From Victivallales bacterium (GTDB lineage Bacteria; Verrucomicrobiota; Lentisphaeria; Victivallales; UBA1829), in NCBI GenBank assembly GCA_016285335.1, contig JAEEQO010000008.1, positions 1 through 29,988 on the forward strand: a DNA stretch of 29,988 nt. Direction: 5' to 3'. Below are positions 1-7,006 of the stretch, piece by piece (position 1 is the stretch's first letter; every line of letters begins with the position of its first letter). The notes below the pieces were generated by a model. That model searched no databases and was not told the origin of the DNA. It saw only the letters and a program-made list of their open reading frames with translations. The position numbers and the translations under genes were made by a program.

Positions 1-212
1 GTTCATTTTTGCGGTCTTTCTTTGGTTGGTGCGGCTTCGGAGACGCTGTTCCGATTAAAAAGATACCATACTATACCGCCGCAACAATAAAAAGCAAACG
101 GGATCGCCTTAAAACAATCAAAAAAAGAATGGCGATGACGTGTGAGACTGTCCGGGTCACAGGCGGCCGGAAACGATTCCCGGAAAAAACATGGTTTTTT
201 TTCTTCTTCCGC
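1..212. other. AT-richer gene-free leader region
   Basis: I see no convincing gene here. The open frame across it has no ribosome-binding site and a low-complexity Lys/Phe composition. A minus-strand ATG at position 6, preceded by the purine-rich AAAGAAAG, could be the start of a divergent gene leaving the window, with a weak TTGTTG-16-TATCTT promoter-like pair on the minus strand further in. Only two codons of such a gene would be present, so this stays a guess. Confidence 0.3.
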
Positions 213-241
213 TTGATTTTTCTCGATGAACGTGCTATTTT
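213..241 (+). promoter_or_regulatory. Sigma-70-like promoter for the repeat protein gene
   Basis: TTGATT at 213-218 and TATTTT at 236-241 are separated by exactly 17 bases, and TGC just before the -10 box makes it an extended -10. The start codon at 314 lies about 65 bases downstream of the predicted transcription start. Confidence 0.5.
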
Positions 242-313
242 ACTTCATGAATTAAATAATCTAAAAGCTCCACTTTGGAGAGATTAAATTTATTAAAGAA
301 AGAATCTTTCGCC

Positions 314-838
314 ATGAAAACACAAACAGGTCTTCTCACGAAAAACGCGGAACCATCGAATCCGCTCCTGAACGCAGCCATCCTTGCAGCTGTCGCGCTC
401 ACCGTTCTGCCCGCCGCGATCTTCGGCGCCGTCCGCTATGTCCAGTCCAGCACCGCCTCCTCGACGGAAGAGGTCGAAGTCGTGGCAAAGACGCCGAAAC
501 GCATTTCCGCCGCGGAACGCCGCGCCCAGCGGCTCGAAGCCCGCAAAGCGAAGGCAACGGAAGTCCAAAACACCTATCCTGAGATCACCATGGAAAAGGT
601 CGATCCTTACTACGACGGCTTCGAGATGGAATACGATGCCGATATGGAGTTCAACAACGGGTTCGGCATGATGCCCCCGGCGTACATGGGCGGTCCCGGC
701 ATGATGCCCGCGCCCTACATGGGCGGACCCGGGATGATGCCCGCGCCCTACATGGGCAATTTCAACGGAGGCGGAAGAATGCCGGGAGCCGGAACGGGCT
801 TCAACAACGGTTTCGGCAGAGGCCGCGGCGGCTTCTGA
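314..838 (+). CDS. Membrane-anchored protein with Met/Gly/Pro tandem repeat
   Basis: I do not recognise the family. The 174-aa product has a hydrophobic segment at about residues 18-40, best read as a signal anchor. A charged Arg/Lys/Ala-rich stretch (about 55-85, likely helical) follows, then an acidic segment rich in Asp/Glu/Tyr. The C-terminal third holds two to three copies of GGPGMMPAPYM and ends in a Gly/Arg/Phe tail. The ATG at 314 is preferred over the in-frame TTG at 275, because the TTG overlaps the GGAG that could serve as ribosome-binding site. It has its own promoter and terminator, so it is probably monocistronic. The low-complexity tail suggests a structural, surface or assembly role, but nothing in the sequence shows a function. 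Existence as a gene is fairly certain because the reading frame keeps the repeat intact. Confidence 0.65.
   Translation: MKTQTGLLTKNAEPSNPLLNAAILAAVALTVLPAAIFGAVRYVQSSTASSTEEVEVVAKTPKRISAAERRAQRLEARKAKATEVQNTYPEITMEKVDPYYDGFEMEYDADMEFNNGFGMMPPAYMGGPGMMPAPYMGGPGMMPAPYMGNFNGGGRMPGAGTGFNNGFGRGRGGF
665..763 (+). repeat. 33-bp tandem repeat, three copies
   Basis: Copies begin at 665, 698 and 731. The first differs at several positions and the third diverges in its last bases. The unit is a multiple of three and encodes an 11-residue Gly-Pro-Met-Met-Pro-Ala-Pro-Tyr-Met repeat inside the gene at 314. Unit number may vary between strains by slippage or recombination. Confidence 0.8.
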
Positions 839-865
839 GCCTCCTCAAAAGCAATCGAGCATCCG

Positions 866-903
866 GGATGCCTTCCCCAAGCGGGCGGACATCCTGTCTT
901 TTT
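866..903 (+). terminator. Probable intrinsic terminator
   Basis: GGATG at 866-870 pairs with CATCC at 890-894, with further CC/GG and CCC/GGG pairing inside and small bulges. TCTTTTTG follows at 897-904. It lies 28 bases after the stop of the repeat protein gene and would close that single-gene unit. Confidence 0.5.
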
Positions 904-986
904 GTATCTCGTCCTCCCCAAACTCTTGCAATCCCACTTTTCATCATTTTCAAAAATGGATTTACAAATTTTCTTTGGGAACCGAC

Positions 987-1015
987 TTGAAAAGTCCAAA
1001 AAAGCGCGCTATTTT
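987..1015 (+). promoter_or_regulatory. Sigma-70-like promoter for the AAA_14 ATPase gene
   Basis: TTGAAA at 987-992 and TATTTT at 1010-1015 with a 17-base spacer. The predicted transcription start is near 1022, leaving a very short leader with GGAGG at 1034-1038 before the ATG at 1046. Confidence 0.55.
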
Positions 1016-1031
1016 AAAGTCAGACTTTAAA
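1013..1031. promoter_or_regulatory. 19-bp perfect palindrome, likely operator
   Basis: TTTAAAGTC and GACTTTAAA are perfect 9-base arms around a single A. The palindrome covers the last bases of the -10 box and the predicted transcription start of the ATPase gene. That is where a dimeric repressor would block RNA polymerase. No regulator gene for it is identifiable nearby. Confidence 0.5.
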
Positions 1032-1045
1032 TTGGAGGACTATTG

Positions 1046-2281
1046 ATGTTTATTCGAAGACACCTGGAATCGGCGCTTCTTGAAGCAAATCAGTTCTTCC
1101 CTGTCCTGTTGCTGACTGGAGCCAGACAGGTGGGCAAAACCACGCTTCTTTCAAAAATCGCCGAACCGAACAGACGATTCGTTTCGCTCGACCCTCTGGA
1201 TGTCAGGGCAAAAGCGAAGGATGACCCGCGTCTGTTCCTGGCGGACAATCCGCCTCCCGCCATCATTGACGAAATTCAATATGTTCCCGAGCTGCTCCCC
1301 TACATCAAGGCGAACGTCGACGAAATGCGTCGAACCGATCCGGAGAAGGCGCACGGCATGTACTGGCTGGCCGGCTCACAGAAATTCGAACTGATGGAAG
1401 ATGTTTCGGAATCTCTCTCCGGACGTATCGGCATCTTCAACTTGTATCCTCTTTCCAATGCCGAAATCTTCGGGAGGGAATCGCAACCGTTCTTTCCTGA
1501 ACGCTTTGCATTGGGAGAAACAACCTCGTTGTCATCTCCCGATTTGTTCAACAGGATTTGGCTGGGATCCTATCCTGAACTTGTCTGCTCACGTACACCG
1601 GACAAGCATTGGACGGCATTCTATCAATCCTACGTCCAAACGTATTTGGAACGGGACATTCGCAAGCTGGCACAGGTTGCGGACCTCAATGTCTTCTATG
1701 CGTTTCTCAAGGCATCCGCGGCTCGTTCCGGGCAGATGCTGAATTATTCCGACCTTGCACGCGATTCCGGAATCAGTGTTCCGACGGCAAAACGATACAT
1801 GAGTCTGATGGAAACGTCCGGCATCGCAAAGTTACTGTACCCCTACCGCACCAATCAGTCCGCGCCGATGGTTTCCACGCCGAAAATGTATTTCCTTGAC
1901 ACAGGATTGATGGCATATCTTACTGACTGGACGAATCCTCAGGTTCTGCAATCGGGAGCTGCCGCCGGGCATTTCTTCGAGACCTGGTGCGTTGCGGAAA
2001 TCCTGAAAAGCTTTTCCAACGCGGGAACAGAAATCTCCATCTATTATTTCAGGACCAAGGAACGCCGCCCGGCCGAAATCGATGTCCTCATCATCAAAGA
2101 CGGAACCATTTATCCTGCCGAGATCAAGAAAAGCGCTAAGCTCGACAGGAACGATGTCAAGCAGTTTTCCAAGCTCGACACGTTCAAGATGCCGATCGGG
2201 GTCGGCGGGCTTCTCTGTCTCTATCCTGAAGTCACGCATGTCAACGAACAAGTGTTGGCCATTCCCGCGGGACTGCTCTGA
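1046..2281 (+). CDS. AAA_14 / DUF4143 family ATPase
   Basis: The 411-aa product is a typical member of the stand-alone AAA_14-DUF4143 ATPases, common accessory genes of unclear cellular role. A Walker A motif GARQVGKTT lies near residues 25-33 and a Walker B AIIDEIQ near 72-78. AGSQKFELM follows (sensor-1 region of the family). A helix-turn-helix-like segment around 230-260 leads into the C-terminal DUF4143 part. There, AEIDVLI, a short gap and PAEIKKS resemble the core of PD-(D/E)xK nucleases; whether it cuts DNA is unknown. The ATG at 1046 has GGAGG seven bases upstream; the TTG just before it (1043) is less likely. The gene stands alone with its own promoter overlapped by a perfect palindrome, which suggests tight control. 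Length is normal and the frame is intact. Confidence 0.92.
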   Translation: MFIRRHLESALLEANQFFPVLLLTGARQVGKTTLLSKIAEPNRRFVSLDPLDVRAKAKDDPRLFLADNPPPAIIDEIQYVPELLPYIKANVDEMRRTDPEKAHGMYWLAGSQKFELMEDVSESLSGRIGIFNLYPLSNAEIFGRESQPFFPERFALGETTSLSSPDLFNRIWLGSYPELVCSRTPDKHWTAFYQSYVQTYLERDIRKLAQVADLNVFYAFLKASAARSGQMLNYSDLARDSGISVPTAKRYMSLMETSGIAKLLYPYRTNQSAPMVSTPKMYFLDTGLMAYLTDWTNPQVLQSGAAAGHFFETWCVAEILKSFSNAGTEISIYYFRTKERRPAEIDVLIIKDGTIYPAEIKKSAKLDRNDVKQFSKLDTFKMPIGVGGLLCLYPEVTHVNEQVLAIPAGLL

Positions 2282-2348
2282 AACCATCGACCCGACACCC
2301 GCCGAGGATGTCCCAGCCGGAAACGCGGAAGATTGCATCAAACCCCGT

Positions 2349-2377
2349 TTGACATTTTCGCATCCGCGCTGTATCTT
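2349..2377 (+). promoter_or_regulatory. Strong sigma-70-like promoter for a four-gene operon
   Basis: A consensus TTGACA at 2349-2354 is followed by a 17-base spacer and TATCTT at 2372-2377. It sits between the ATPase stop (2281) and the 69-aa gene (2451) and is the best -35 match on the plus strand of the window. Confidence 0.65.
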
Positions 2378-2450
2378 ATGCACAGGCAAAAACATTTTCG
2401 CTCAGGCGTCGGCCGGAGAAAAACCCAAGAAAGGCTCTGAACATTTCCCG

Positions 2451-2660
2451 ATGAACGGCATCGACCTGAAAAACGACCTGGAGACCGACTGGCGGACCAT
2501 GCCGCCGGACGAACGCAGGCGCGCCCTCTTCAACAAGCAGAAAGACCTGCTCGACACGTTCCTGTCCCACGGGGCCATCGACCGTCGCCAATATGTGAAA
2601 AGCCTGACGTGCATGGCGGAGAAAATGGGCATGACGCTGGACAAAGAGGACTTGAGGTGA
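2451..2660 (+). CDS. Small soluble helical protein, unknown function
   Basis: This 69-aa protein is rich in Asp, Lys, Arg and Leu, with no signal peptide or membrane segment. The stretch from about residue 25 (LFNKQKDLLDTFLSHGAI) to the Lys-Met-Gly near the end looks like two short amphipathic helices joined by a Gly-Ala turn. It resembles SHOCT-like short C-terminal oligomerisation motifs, though I cannot name a family. The ATG at 2451 has no good Shine-Dalgarno sequence, but it is the first ATG after the promoter at 2349-2377 and leaves a leader of about 65 bases. The next gene starts four bases after its stop, so it is the first gene of the operon running to 4961. Role unknown. Confidence 0.65.
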   Translation: MNGIDLKNDLETDWRTMPPDERRRALFNKQKDLLDTFLSHGAIDRRQYVKSLTCMAEKMGMTLDKEDLR

Positions 2661-2664
2661 TGTC

Positions 2665-3411
2665 ATGACGGAATTCCGGCAAAACGGCAGGTGCAAAAGC
2701 AAGTTCGTATGCAAATGTACACCGTTCGGATCGTTCATCGAGTTCGGGAAAGACGCCTCGGACATGCACATCCGGCGCATCATGGTCGCCAGGATCAAAC
2801 GAATACGCAAGCCCGGCAGCAGAAAAAGACCAACGACATGGGATTGTCTTCTCTATAAGCTGAAGATAAATTCCACCGTCTTTTCCCTCCTCTGTCTGCT
2901 CGTTTTGATCTTTGTGACGATGACGGTCCTGCCGAGATGGATTCCACGCGGGAATCCCGAAGGAGTTTACGATGCGAGGATATGGCTTGCGAATTGTCTG
3001 TGCGATGACGGAAGAGGTTTTCTTGTGGTCACGCATGACGGGACATGGCAGGCAGTTTATTACCACCCCGGCATGGACTACATAAATATTCCGGGGACCT
3101 GGAAAAAAGACATGGATGACGATCTGCTGGTCTTTGAATTCAAGGAGCCGGATGGTAAATCTTTTACGTTCCATGCCAGGTGTTATTGGGGCGGGCTGGA
3201 GTGGACGGAAGAAATGGAAGAACCGCATCCTTTCTGGTTTCCGAGGCTGTTGTCCGAAGTGTATTGCGATTACTACAACAAATACTTCTGGTATGGCAAA
3301 CTGGGCATAGCCTTCCTCATTTTGGCCGCGCTGTTTTTCATCAGCGCCCTGACGGAAATCCGCGAGGGAATAGCCCTGAAACAACAAATCACGAGGAGAC
3401 ATAAGCCATGA
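2665..3411 (+). CDS. Two-TM membrane protein, unknown function
   Basis: I do not recognise the 248-aa product. A basic, Lys/Arg-rich N-terminal part of about 70 residues is followed by a transmembrane helix (about 74-92, SLLCLLVLIFVTMTVL). An extracytoplasmic domain of roughly 115 residues is rich in Trp, Tyr and Asp and looks like a compact beta domain (VVTHDGTWQAVYYHPG). A second membrane helix (about 213-231) and a short basic tail end the protein. The ATG at 2665 has GAGGTGA upstream. Its TGA overlaps the next start as ATGA at 3408, so the two are translationally coupled. Codon use looks less GC-rich than in the neighbours. The domain could sense or bind something at the envelope, but that is only inference. 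Confidence 0.7.
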   Translation: MTEFRQNGRCKSKFVCKCTPFGSFIEFGKDASDMHIRRIMVARIKRIRKPGSRKRPTTWDCLLYKLKINSTVFSLLCLLVLIFVTMTVLPRWIPRGNPEGVYDARIWLANCLCDDGRGFLVVTHDGTWQAVYYHPGMDYINIPGTWKKDMDDDLLVFEFKEPDGKSFTFHARCYWGGLEWTEEMEEPHPFWFPRLLSEVYCDYYNKYFWYGKLGIAFLILAALFFISALTEIREGIALKQQITRRHKP

Positions 3412-3971
3412 AAAAGAACTTCGGAGTCAAGAACTGGATGTTCCCGATGCCCGTGCTGATGATCGGCACGTACAACGAGGACGGCTCGCCGGACATGATG
3501 AACGCCGCGTGGGGCGGGATCACCCTGGAAAACGAGATCACCATCTGCATCGACACGAGCCACAGGACGTGGTCGAACATCGCGAAACGCAGGGCGTTCA
3601 CGGTCGCGTTCGGCACGGCGGACACCGTAATCGCGTGCGACTACCTCGGCATCGTCAGCGGCAACGACGTGCCGGACAAGGTGGCGAAGTCCGGCCTCAC
3701 CGCCGTGAAAAGCGAATTCGTGGACGCCCCCGTGATGGCGGAGCTCCCGCTCGTGCTGGAGTGCGAGCTCGTCTCCATGAACGAAGCGAACTGCAACGTG
3801 GTCGGGCGCATCCTCAACTGCGGCGTCGAGGAATCCGTACTTACGGACGGCAAGCCGGATGCGGCCAGGATGAAGCCGATCTGCTTCGACCCGTGTCAGC
3901 ACGTTTACCGCCTGATGGGTGAAGTGGTCGCCAGGGCGTTCTCCTGCGGGACACCCCTGAAAAACAAATGA
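3408..3971 (+). CDS. Flavin reductase-like FMN-binding protein
   Basis: The 187-aa protein looks like a member of the flavin-reductase-like split-barrel family. The N-terminal pattern (PMPVLMIGTYNEDGSPDMMN, then AAWGG) and the following ICIDTSHRTWSNI are typical of the FMN-binding strand and loop. Length is normal for stand-alone single-domain members. Members bind FMN and use NAD(P)H to reduce flavins or small substrates; the substrate here cannot be told. The start has an excellent GAGGAGA ribosome-binding site and overlaps the upstream stop codon (ATGA). It is the third gene of the operon that begins at 2349, and the lipoprotein esterase follows 21 bases later. Confidence 0.85.
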   Translation: MKKNFGVKNWMFPMPVLMIGTYNEDGSPDMMNAAWGGITLENEITICIDTSHRTWSNIAKRRAFTVAFGTADTVIACDYLGIVSGNDVPDKVAKSGLTAVKSEFVDAPVMAELPLVLECELVSMNEANCNVVGRILNCGVEESVLTDGKPDAARMKPICFDPCQHVYRLMGEVVARAFSCGTPLKNK

Positions 3972-3992
3972 ACGGAATCGGGAATGTGCTGC

Positions 3993-4961
3993 ATGAGAAA
4001 AAACATCTGTCTGCTCGGCTGCGTCATGCTCGGCGCGCTGGCCGCATGTTCGACGGGATCCGAATCCGCTTCGCGGCCGCCCGATCCGGCGCTCGTCGCG
4101 GCAGCCGAAGCCGCAGTCATTACCGAAAGCGAGCCTGTGCCCGAACGGCTTCAGCGCCGGTTCGCCAATGAACTGCGCATCCTGAACGAAAACAACATGA
4201 CGCGGGAGACGATCACGAACGGGGACGGCAGCCTGCGGTACTGCCAGGGCGTCTACAACGAAGACCAGCCCGGCAGGCCCGCCATCCTCGTCTTCCTGCA
4301 CGGCATCGGCGAACGCGGCAGCGAAAACCTCGCCAACATCCGCATCGCCGTCCCCGAGATCGTAAAGCAGATCAGGGCCGCGAATCGGAAAGTCGTCCTG
4401 CTGGCACCGCAATGCCCCGCCGATCAGCTCTGGTCCACGCGGCATCGCGGCGGCGCGGAAGCGAAGCTGACCGTAAAACCCCGGCCGGCGCTCGGCATGG
4501 TCCCCGTCCTCATCCAGAAGAAGATCGTGGAATTCGACGCCGATCCCGACCGCGTTTACATCACCGGGCTCTCCCTGGGCGGCTACGGCACATGGGACCT
4601 CATGGAGCGTTACGGGACCGGCCTCTTCGCTGCGGGCGTGACCTGCAGCGGCGGCGGCGACCCGGCCCAGGCGGAAAAGATGAAGGACCTGCCCATCCGG
4701 ATCTTCCACGGCGATGCCGACCAGACCCTGCCGGTGAATCTTTCCCGCCGCATGTACGCCGCGCTGAAAGAGGCCGGCAGCGACGTCGTGTTCTACACGG
4801 AATACCCCGGCGTGCCGCACGACTGCTGGACCCGGACCTATCAGGACCCCGAAGTCTGGAAATGGCTTTTCTCGCAGAAACGCGGCGTCAGGTCCGATAT
4901 CCGCCCGGAACAGGGCGAAGTCGTAAACGTCACGCAGGAAGAATTCGACGCGGGCTTCTGA
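3993..4961 (+). CDS. Lipoprotein alpha/beta-hydrolase (esterase-like)
   Basis: A 322-aa secreted serine hydrolase of the alpha/beta-hydrolase fold, close to the PHB-depolymerase/feruloyl-esterase-like group. The signal peptide ends in the lipobox LAAC near residue 19, so it should be a lipid-anchored envelope protein. FLHGIGERG is the oxyanion-loop region. GLSLGGYG carries the nucleophile serine, FHGDADQTLP the catalytic aspartate and VPHDCW the catalytic histidine. The natural ester substrate is unknown; plant-derived acyl or acetyl esters are possible given the glycosidase elsewhere in the window. I chose the ATG at 3993 over the one at 3984: GGGA sits nine bases upstream and the product starts with a clean MRKN signal peptide. 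It is the last gene of the operon; an inverted-repeat element follows within 75 bases. Confidence 0.85.
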   Translation: MRKNICLLGCVMLGALAACSTGSESASRPPDPALVAAAEAAVITESEPVPERLQRRFANELRILNENNMTRETITNGDGSLRYCQGVYNEDQPGRPAILVFLHGIGERGSENLANIRIAVPEIVKQIRAANRKVVLLAPQCPADQLWSTRHRGGAEAKLTVKPRPALGMVPVLIQKKIVEFDADPDRVYITGLSLGGYGTWDLMERYGTGLFAAGVTCSGGGDPAQAEKMKDLPIRIFHGDADQTLPVNLSRRMYAALKEAGSDVVFYTEYPGVPHDCWTRTYQDPEVWKWLFSQKRGVRSDIRPEQGEVVNVTQEEFDAGF

Positions 4962-5026
4962 GCCCGTCATCGCGGCAGAAGACAAAGACAAAAAGAAAAC
5001 GCAGCCCACGGAAATCGCAAACTTTT

Positions 5027-5111
5027 CGTCAATTGTAAAAGCAAACGCAGCACTTTTGTTTTTTTGAGGGGGATTTTTGATGGGGTGTTGCGTTTACTTT
5101 TACAATCGTCA
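5027..5111. mobile_element. 75-bp inverted-repeat (MITE-like) element with 5-bp direct repeats
   Basis: Left arm 5032-5053 and right arm 5085-5106 are 22-base inverted repeats matching at 20 positions; the outer ten bases (ATTGTAAAAG) are perfect. The 31-base centre is G/T-rich on the plus strand. Directly outside both ends stands CGTCA (5027-5031 and 5107-5111), as expected of a 5-bp target-site duplication. It carries no gene. It may also work as a terminator-like hairpin between the esterase gene and the proS promoter. Calling it a transposed element is inference until other copies are found. Confidence 0.5.
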
Positions 5112-5148
5112 TTCCGCATGTTTTTTTCTGCCGCAACGCATTCGCGGC

Positions 5149-5177
5149 TTGAAAAAAACTTTCTGCCGTGTTATATT
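5149..5177 (+). promoter_or_regulatory. Sigma-70-like promoter for proS-metG
   Basis: TTGAAA at 5149-5154, a 17-base spacer and TATATT at 5172-5177, with TGT directly before the -10 box. The leader to the proS ATG is only about 55 bases, too short for a T-box or other long tRNA-sensing leader. Confidence 0.6.
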
Positions 5178-5239
5178 ATTTTTTTCCGGCAAAACGTTTT
5201 CTTAAATTATAATAACATAAAATCCGCGAGGTTTATCCC

Positions 5240-6979
5240 ATGAAAATGTCCCAGTTGTTCGGCTGCCGTCTGAAAGAAGATCCGGCGGACGCCACCACCG
5301 CCAGCCACAAATTCCTGGTCCGCGGCGGCTATGTGCGGCCCGTTTCCGCCGGCATCTATTCCCTGCTGCCCGTCGGAAAACGCGTCATCGCCAAGATCGA
5401 AGCCATCATCCGTCAGGAAATGGACCGCGTGGGCGGCCAGGAGGTCCTGATGCCGGTCGTGCTTCCGGCCGATCTCTGGATGGAAACCGGCCGTTACCAG
5501 ACCGTCGGCGCGGAACTGCTCCGGTTCACCGACCGCAACAACAAGGCGATGGTCCTGGGCATGACGCACGAGGAAGCCAGCTGCCAAATCGCCCGCACGG
5601 AGATCAACAGCTACAAGCAGCTCCCCGTGATGATCTACCAGATCCAGACCAAGTACCGCGACGAAGCGCGTCCGCGTGCCGGCCTGATCCGCGTCCGCGA
5701 GTTCACGATGAAGGACGCCTACAGCTTCCACACCTCGCAGGAAGACCTGAACGCCTACTATCAGGAGCTTCACGCCGCCTACGAACGCATCTTCCGCCGC
5801 GTGGGCATGAAGCACGTGGTCTCCATCCTTTCCAACACCGGCATGATGGGCGGCAGCGTGTCGCACGAGTTCATGCTGCTGGCGGACTGCGGCGAGGACA
5901 ACATCTTCCTGTCTCCGGACGGCAAGAGCTACAAGGCGAACCGCGAGGTCGCGGTGTCCGGCCTGAAGTTCGAACGCACCGGCGAAGAGCTCCCGCTCGA
6001 AAAGGTCGCCACGCCGCACTCCAAGACGATCGAGGAGGTCGCGAACTTCCTGAGTATGACGCCCGCGCAGACCGGCAAGGCGGTGTTCTACAGCACCGAG
6101 GACGGCAAGGAGCTGATCTTCGTGCTCATCCGCGGCGACTTCGAGGTCAACGAGTGCAAGCTCAAAAACGTCCTCGGCCTCAGCGCCATCAAGTTTGCCG
6201 ACGACGCGCTCATCCGTTCCTGCGGCGCCGTCCCCGGATACGCATCCCCGGTCGGCATTGCCGAAGTCCCGGGCAAGGTCCGTCTGGTGATCGACCCGTC
6301 CGCCGCGGGCACCGTGAACCTGGTGGTCGGCGCGAACGAGGAAGGATTCCACTACAAGAACTTCAACTACGGCCGCGACATGACGGGCGGCCTGGTGGCC
6401 GATGTGGCGTGCGTCCGCGAGGGCGACCCCTGCCCGGTGACGGGCGAGCCGCTTGTGTTCAAGCACGGCATCGAGATCGGCAACATCTTCCAGCTCGGGC
6501 TGAAGTATTCGAAGTCGATGAAGGTGAACTACCTGGACAAGGACGGCAAATCCAAGCCGATGTACATGGGCTGCTACGGCATCGGCGTCGGCCGCACCAT
6601 GGCGTCGGTCATCGAAGACAACCACGACGACTACGGCCCGATTTGGCCCATGTCCATCGCGCCGTACCAGGTTCACATCGTCGCGCTTCAGCCCAACGGC
6701 TCCGAGTCCGGCGAAAAGGCCGAAGCCCTCTACAAAGACCTTCAGGCGAAGGGCGTCGAGGTCCTGTACGACGACCGCGGCGAGAAGGCCGGGTTCATGT
6801 TCAGCGACGCCGACCTCCTCGGCGTGCCGTTCCGCGTGATCGTCTCCCCGAAGACGCTCGCGAACGGCATGGTCGAATTCCGCACGCGCGCTTCCCGCGA
6901 TTCCGAAATGATCCCGGTCGAGCAGGCCGCCGAAGTCCTGGCGCAGCGCGTCCGCGCCGAACTCGACCGCTATCTCTGA
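5240..6979 (+). CDS. proS: Prolyl-tRNA synthetase (bacterial type 1)
   Basis: A class II aminoacyl-tRNA synthetase charging tRNA-Pro with proline in the cytoplasm. The 579 residues fit the bacterial type, which carries the editing (INS) domain. Motif 2 (RDEARPRAGLIRVREF) starts near residue 140. The editing insert that clears Ala-tRNA-Pro spans about 225-405. Motif 3 (GCYGIGVGRT) lies near 444-453, and the anticodon-binding domain occupies about 470-575. The ATG at 5240 follows GAGG in the short leader of the promoter at 5149-5177. metG begins 27 bases after the stop and probably shares the transcript. All catalytic signatures are intact and the gene looks native. Confidence 0.97.
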   Translation: MKMSQLFGCRLKEDPADATTASHKFLVRGGYVRPVSAGIYSLLPVGKRVIAKIEAIIRQEMDRVGGQEVLMPVVLPADLWMETGRYQTVGAELLRFTDRNNKAMVLGMTHEEASCQIARTEINSYKQLPVMIYQIQTKYRDEARPRAGLIRVREFTMKDAYSFHTSQEDLNAYYQELHAAYERIFRRVGMKHVVSILSNTGMMGGSVSHEFMLLADCGEDNIFLSPDGKSYKANREVAVSGLKFERTGEELPLEKVATPHSKTIEEVANFLSMTPAQTGKAVFYSTEDGKELIFVLIRGDFEVNECKLKNVLGLSAIKFADDALIRSCGAVPGYASPVGIAEVPGKVRLVIDPSAAGTVNLVVGANEEGFHYKNFNYGRDMTGGLVADVACVREGDPCPVTGEPLVFKHGIEIGNIFQLGLKYSKSMKVNYLDKDGKSKPMYMGCYGIGVGRTMASVIEDNHDDYGPIWPMSIAPYQVHIVALQPNGSESGEKAEALYKDLQAKGVEVLYDDRGEKAGFMFSDADLLGVPFRVIVSPKTLANGMVEFRTRASRDSEMIPVEQAAEVLAQRVRAELDRYL

Positions 6980-7006
6980 CCGAAAAAACAGGAAAGGAAC
7001 ATGCCC

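Noticed and set aside
90..100. Second copy of part of the 5032 element (shared 11-mer AAAAGCAAACG)
   Set aside because: Only 11 A-rich bases match and no opposite arm or centre is present, so chance is enough.
9..287. 92-codon open frame at the left edge
   Set aside because: No ribosome-binding site, low-complexity Phe/Lys content, and it overlaps the promoter at 213-241.
5032..5106. Integron attC site
   Set aside because: The arms lack the RYYYAAC/GTTRRRY core sites and there is no integrase or gene cassette nearby.
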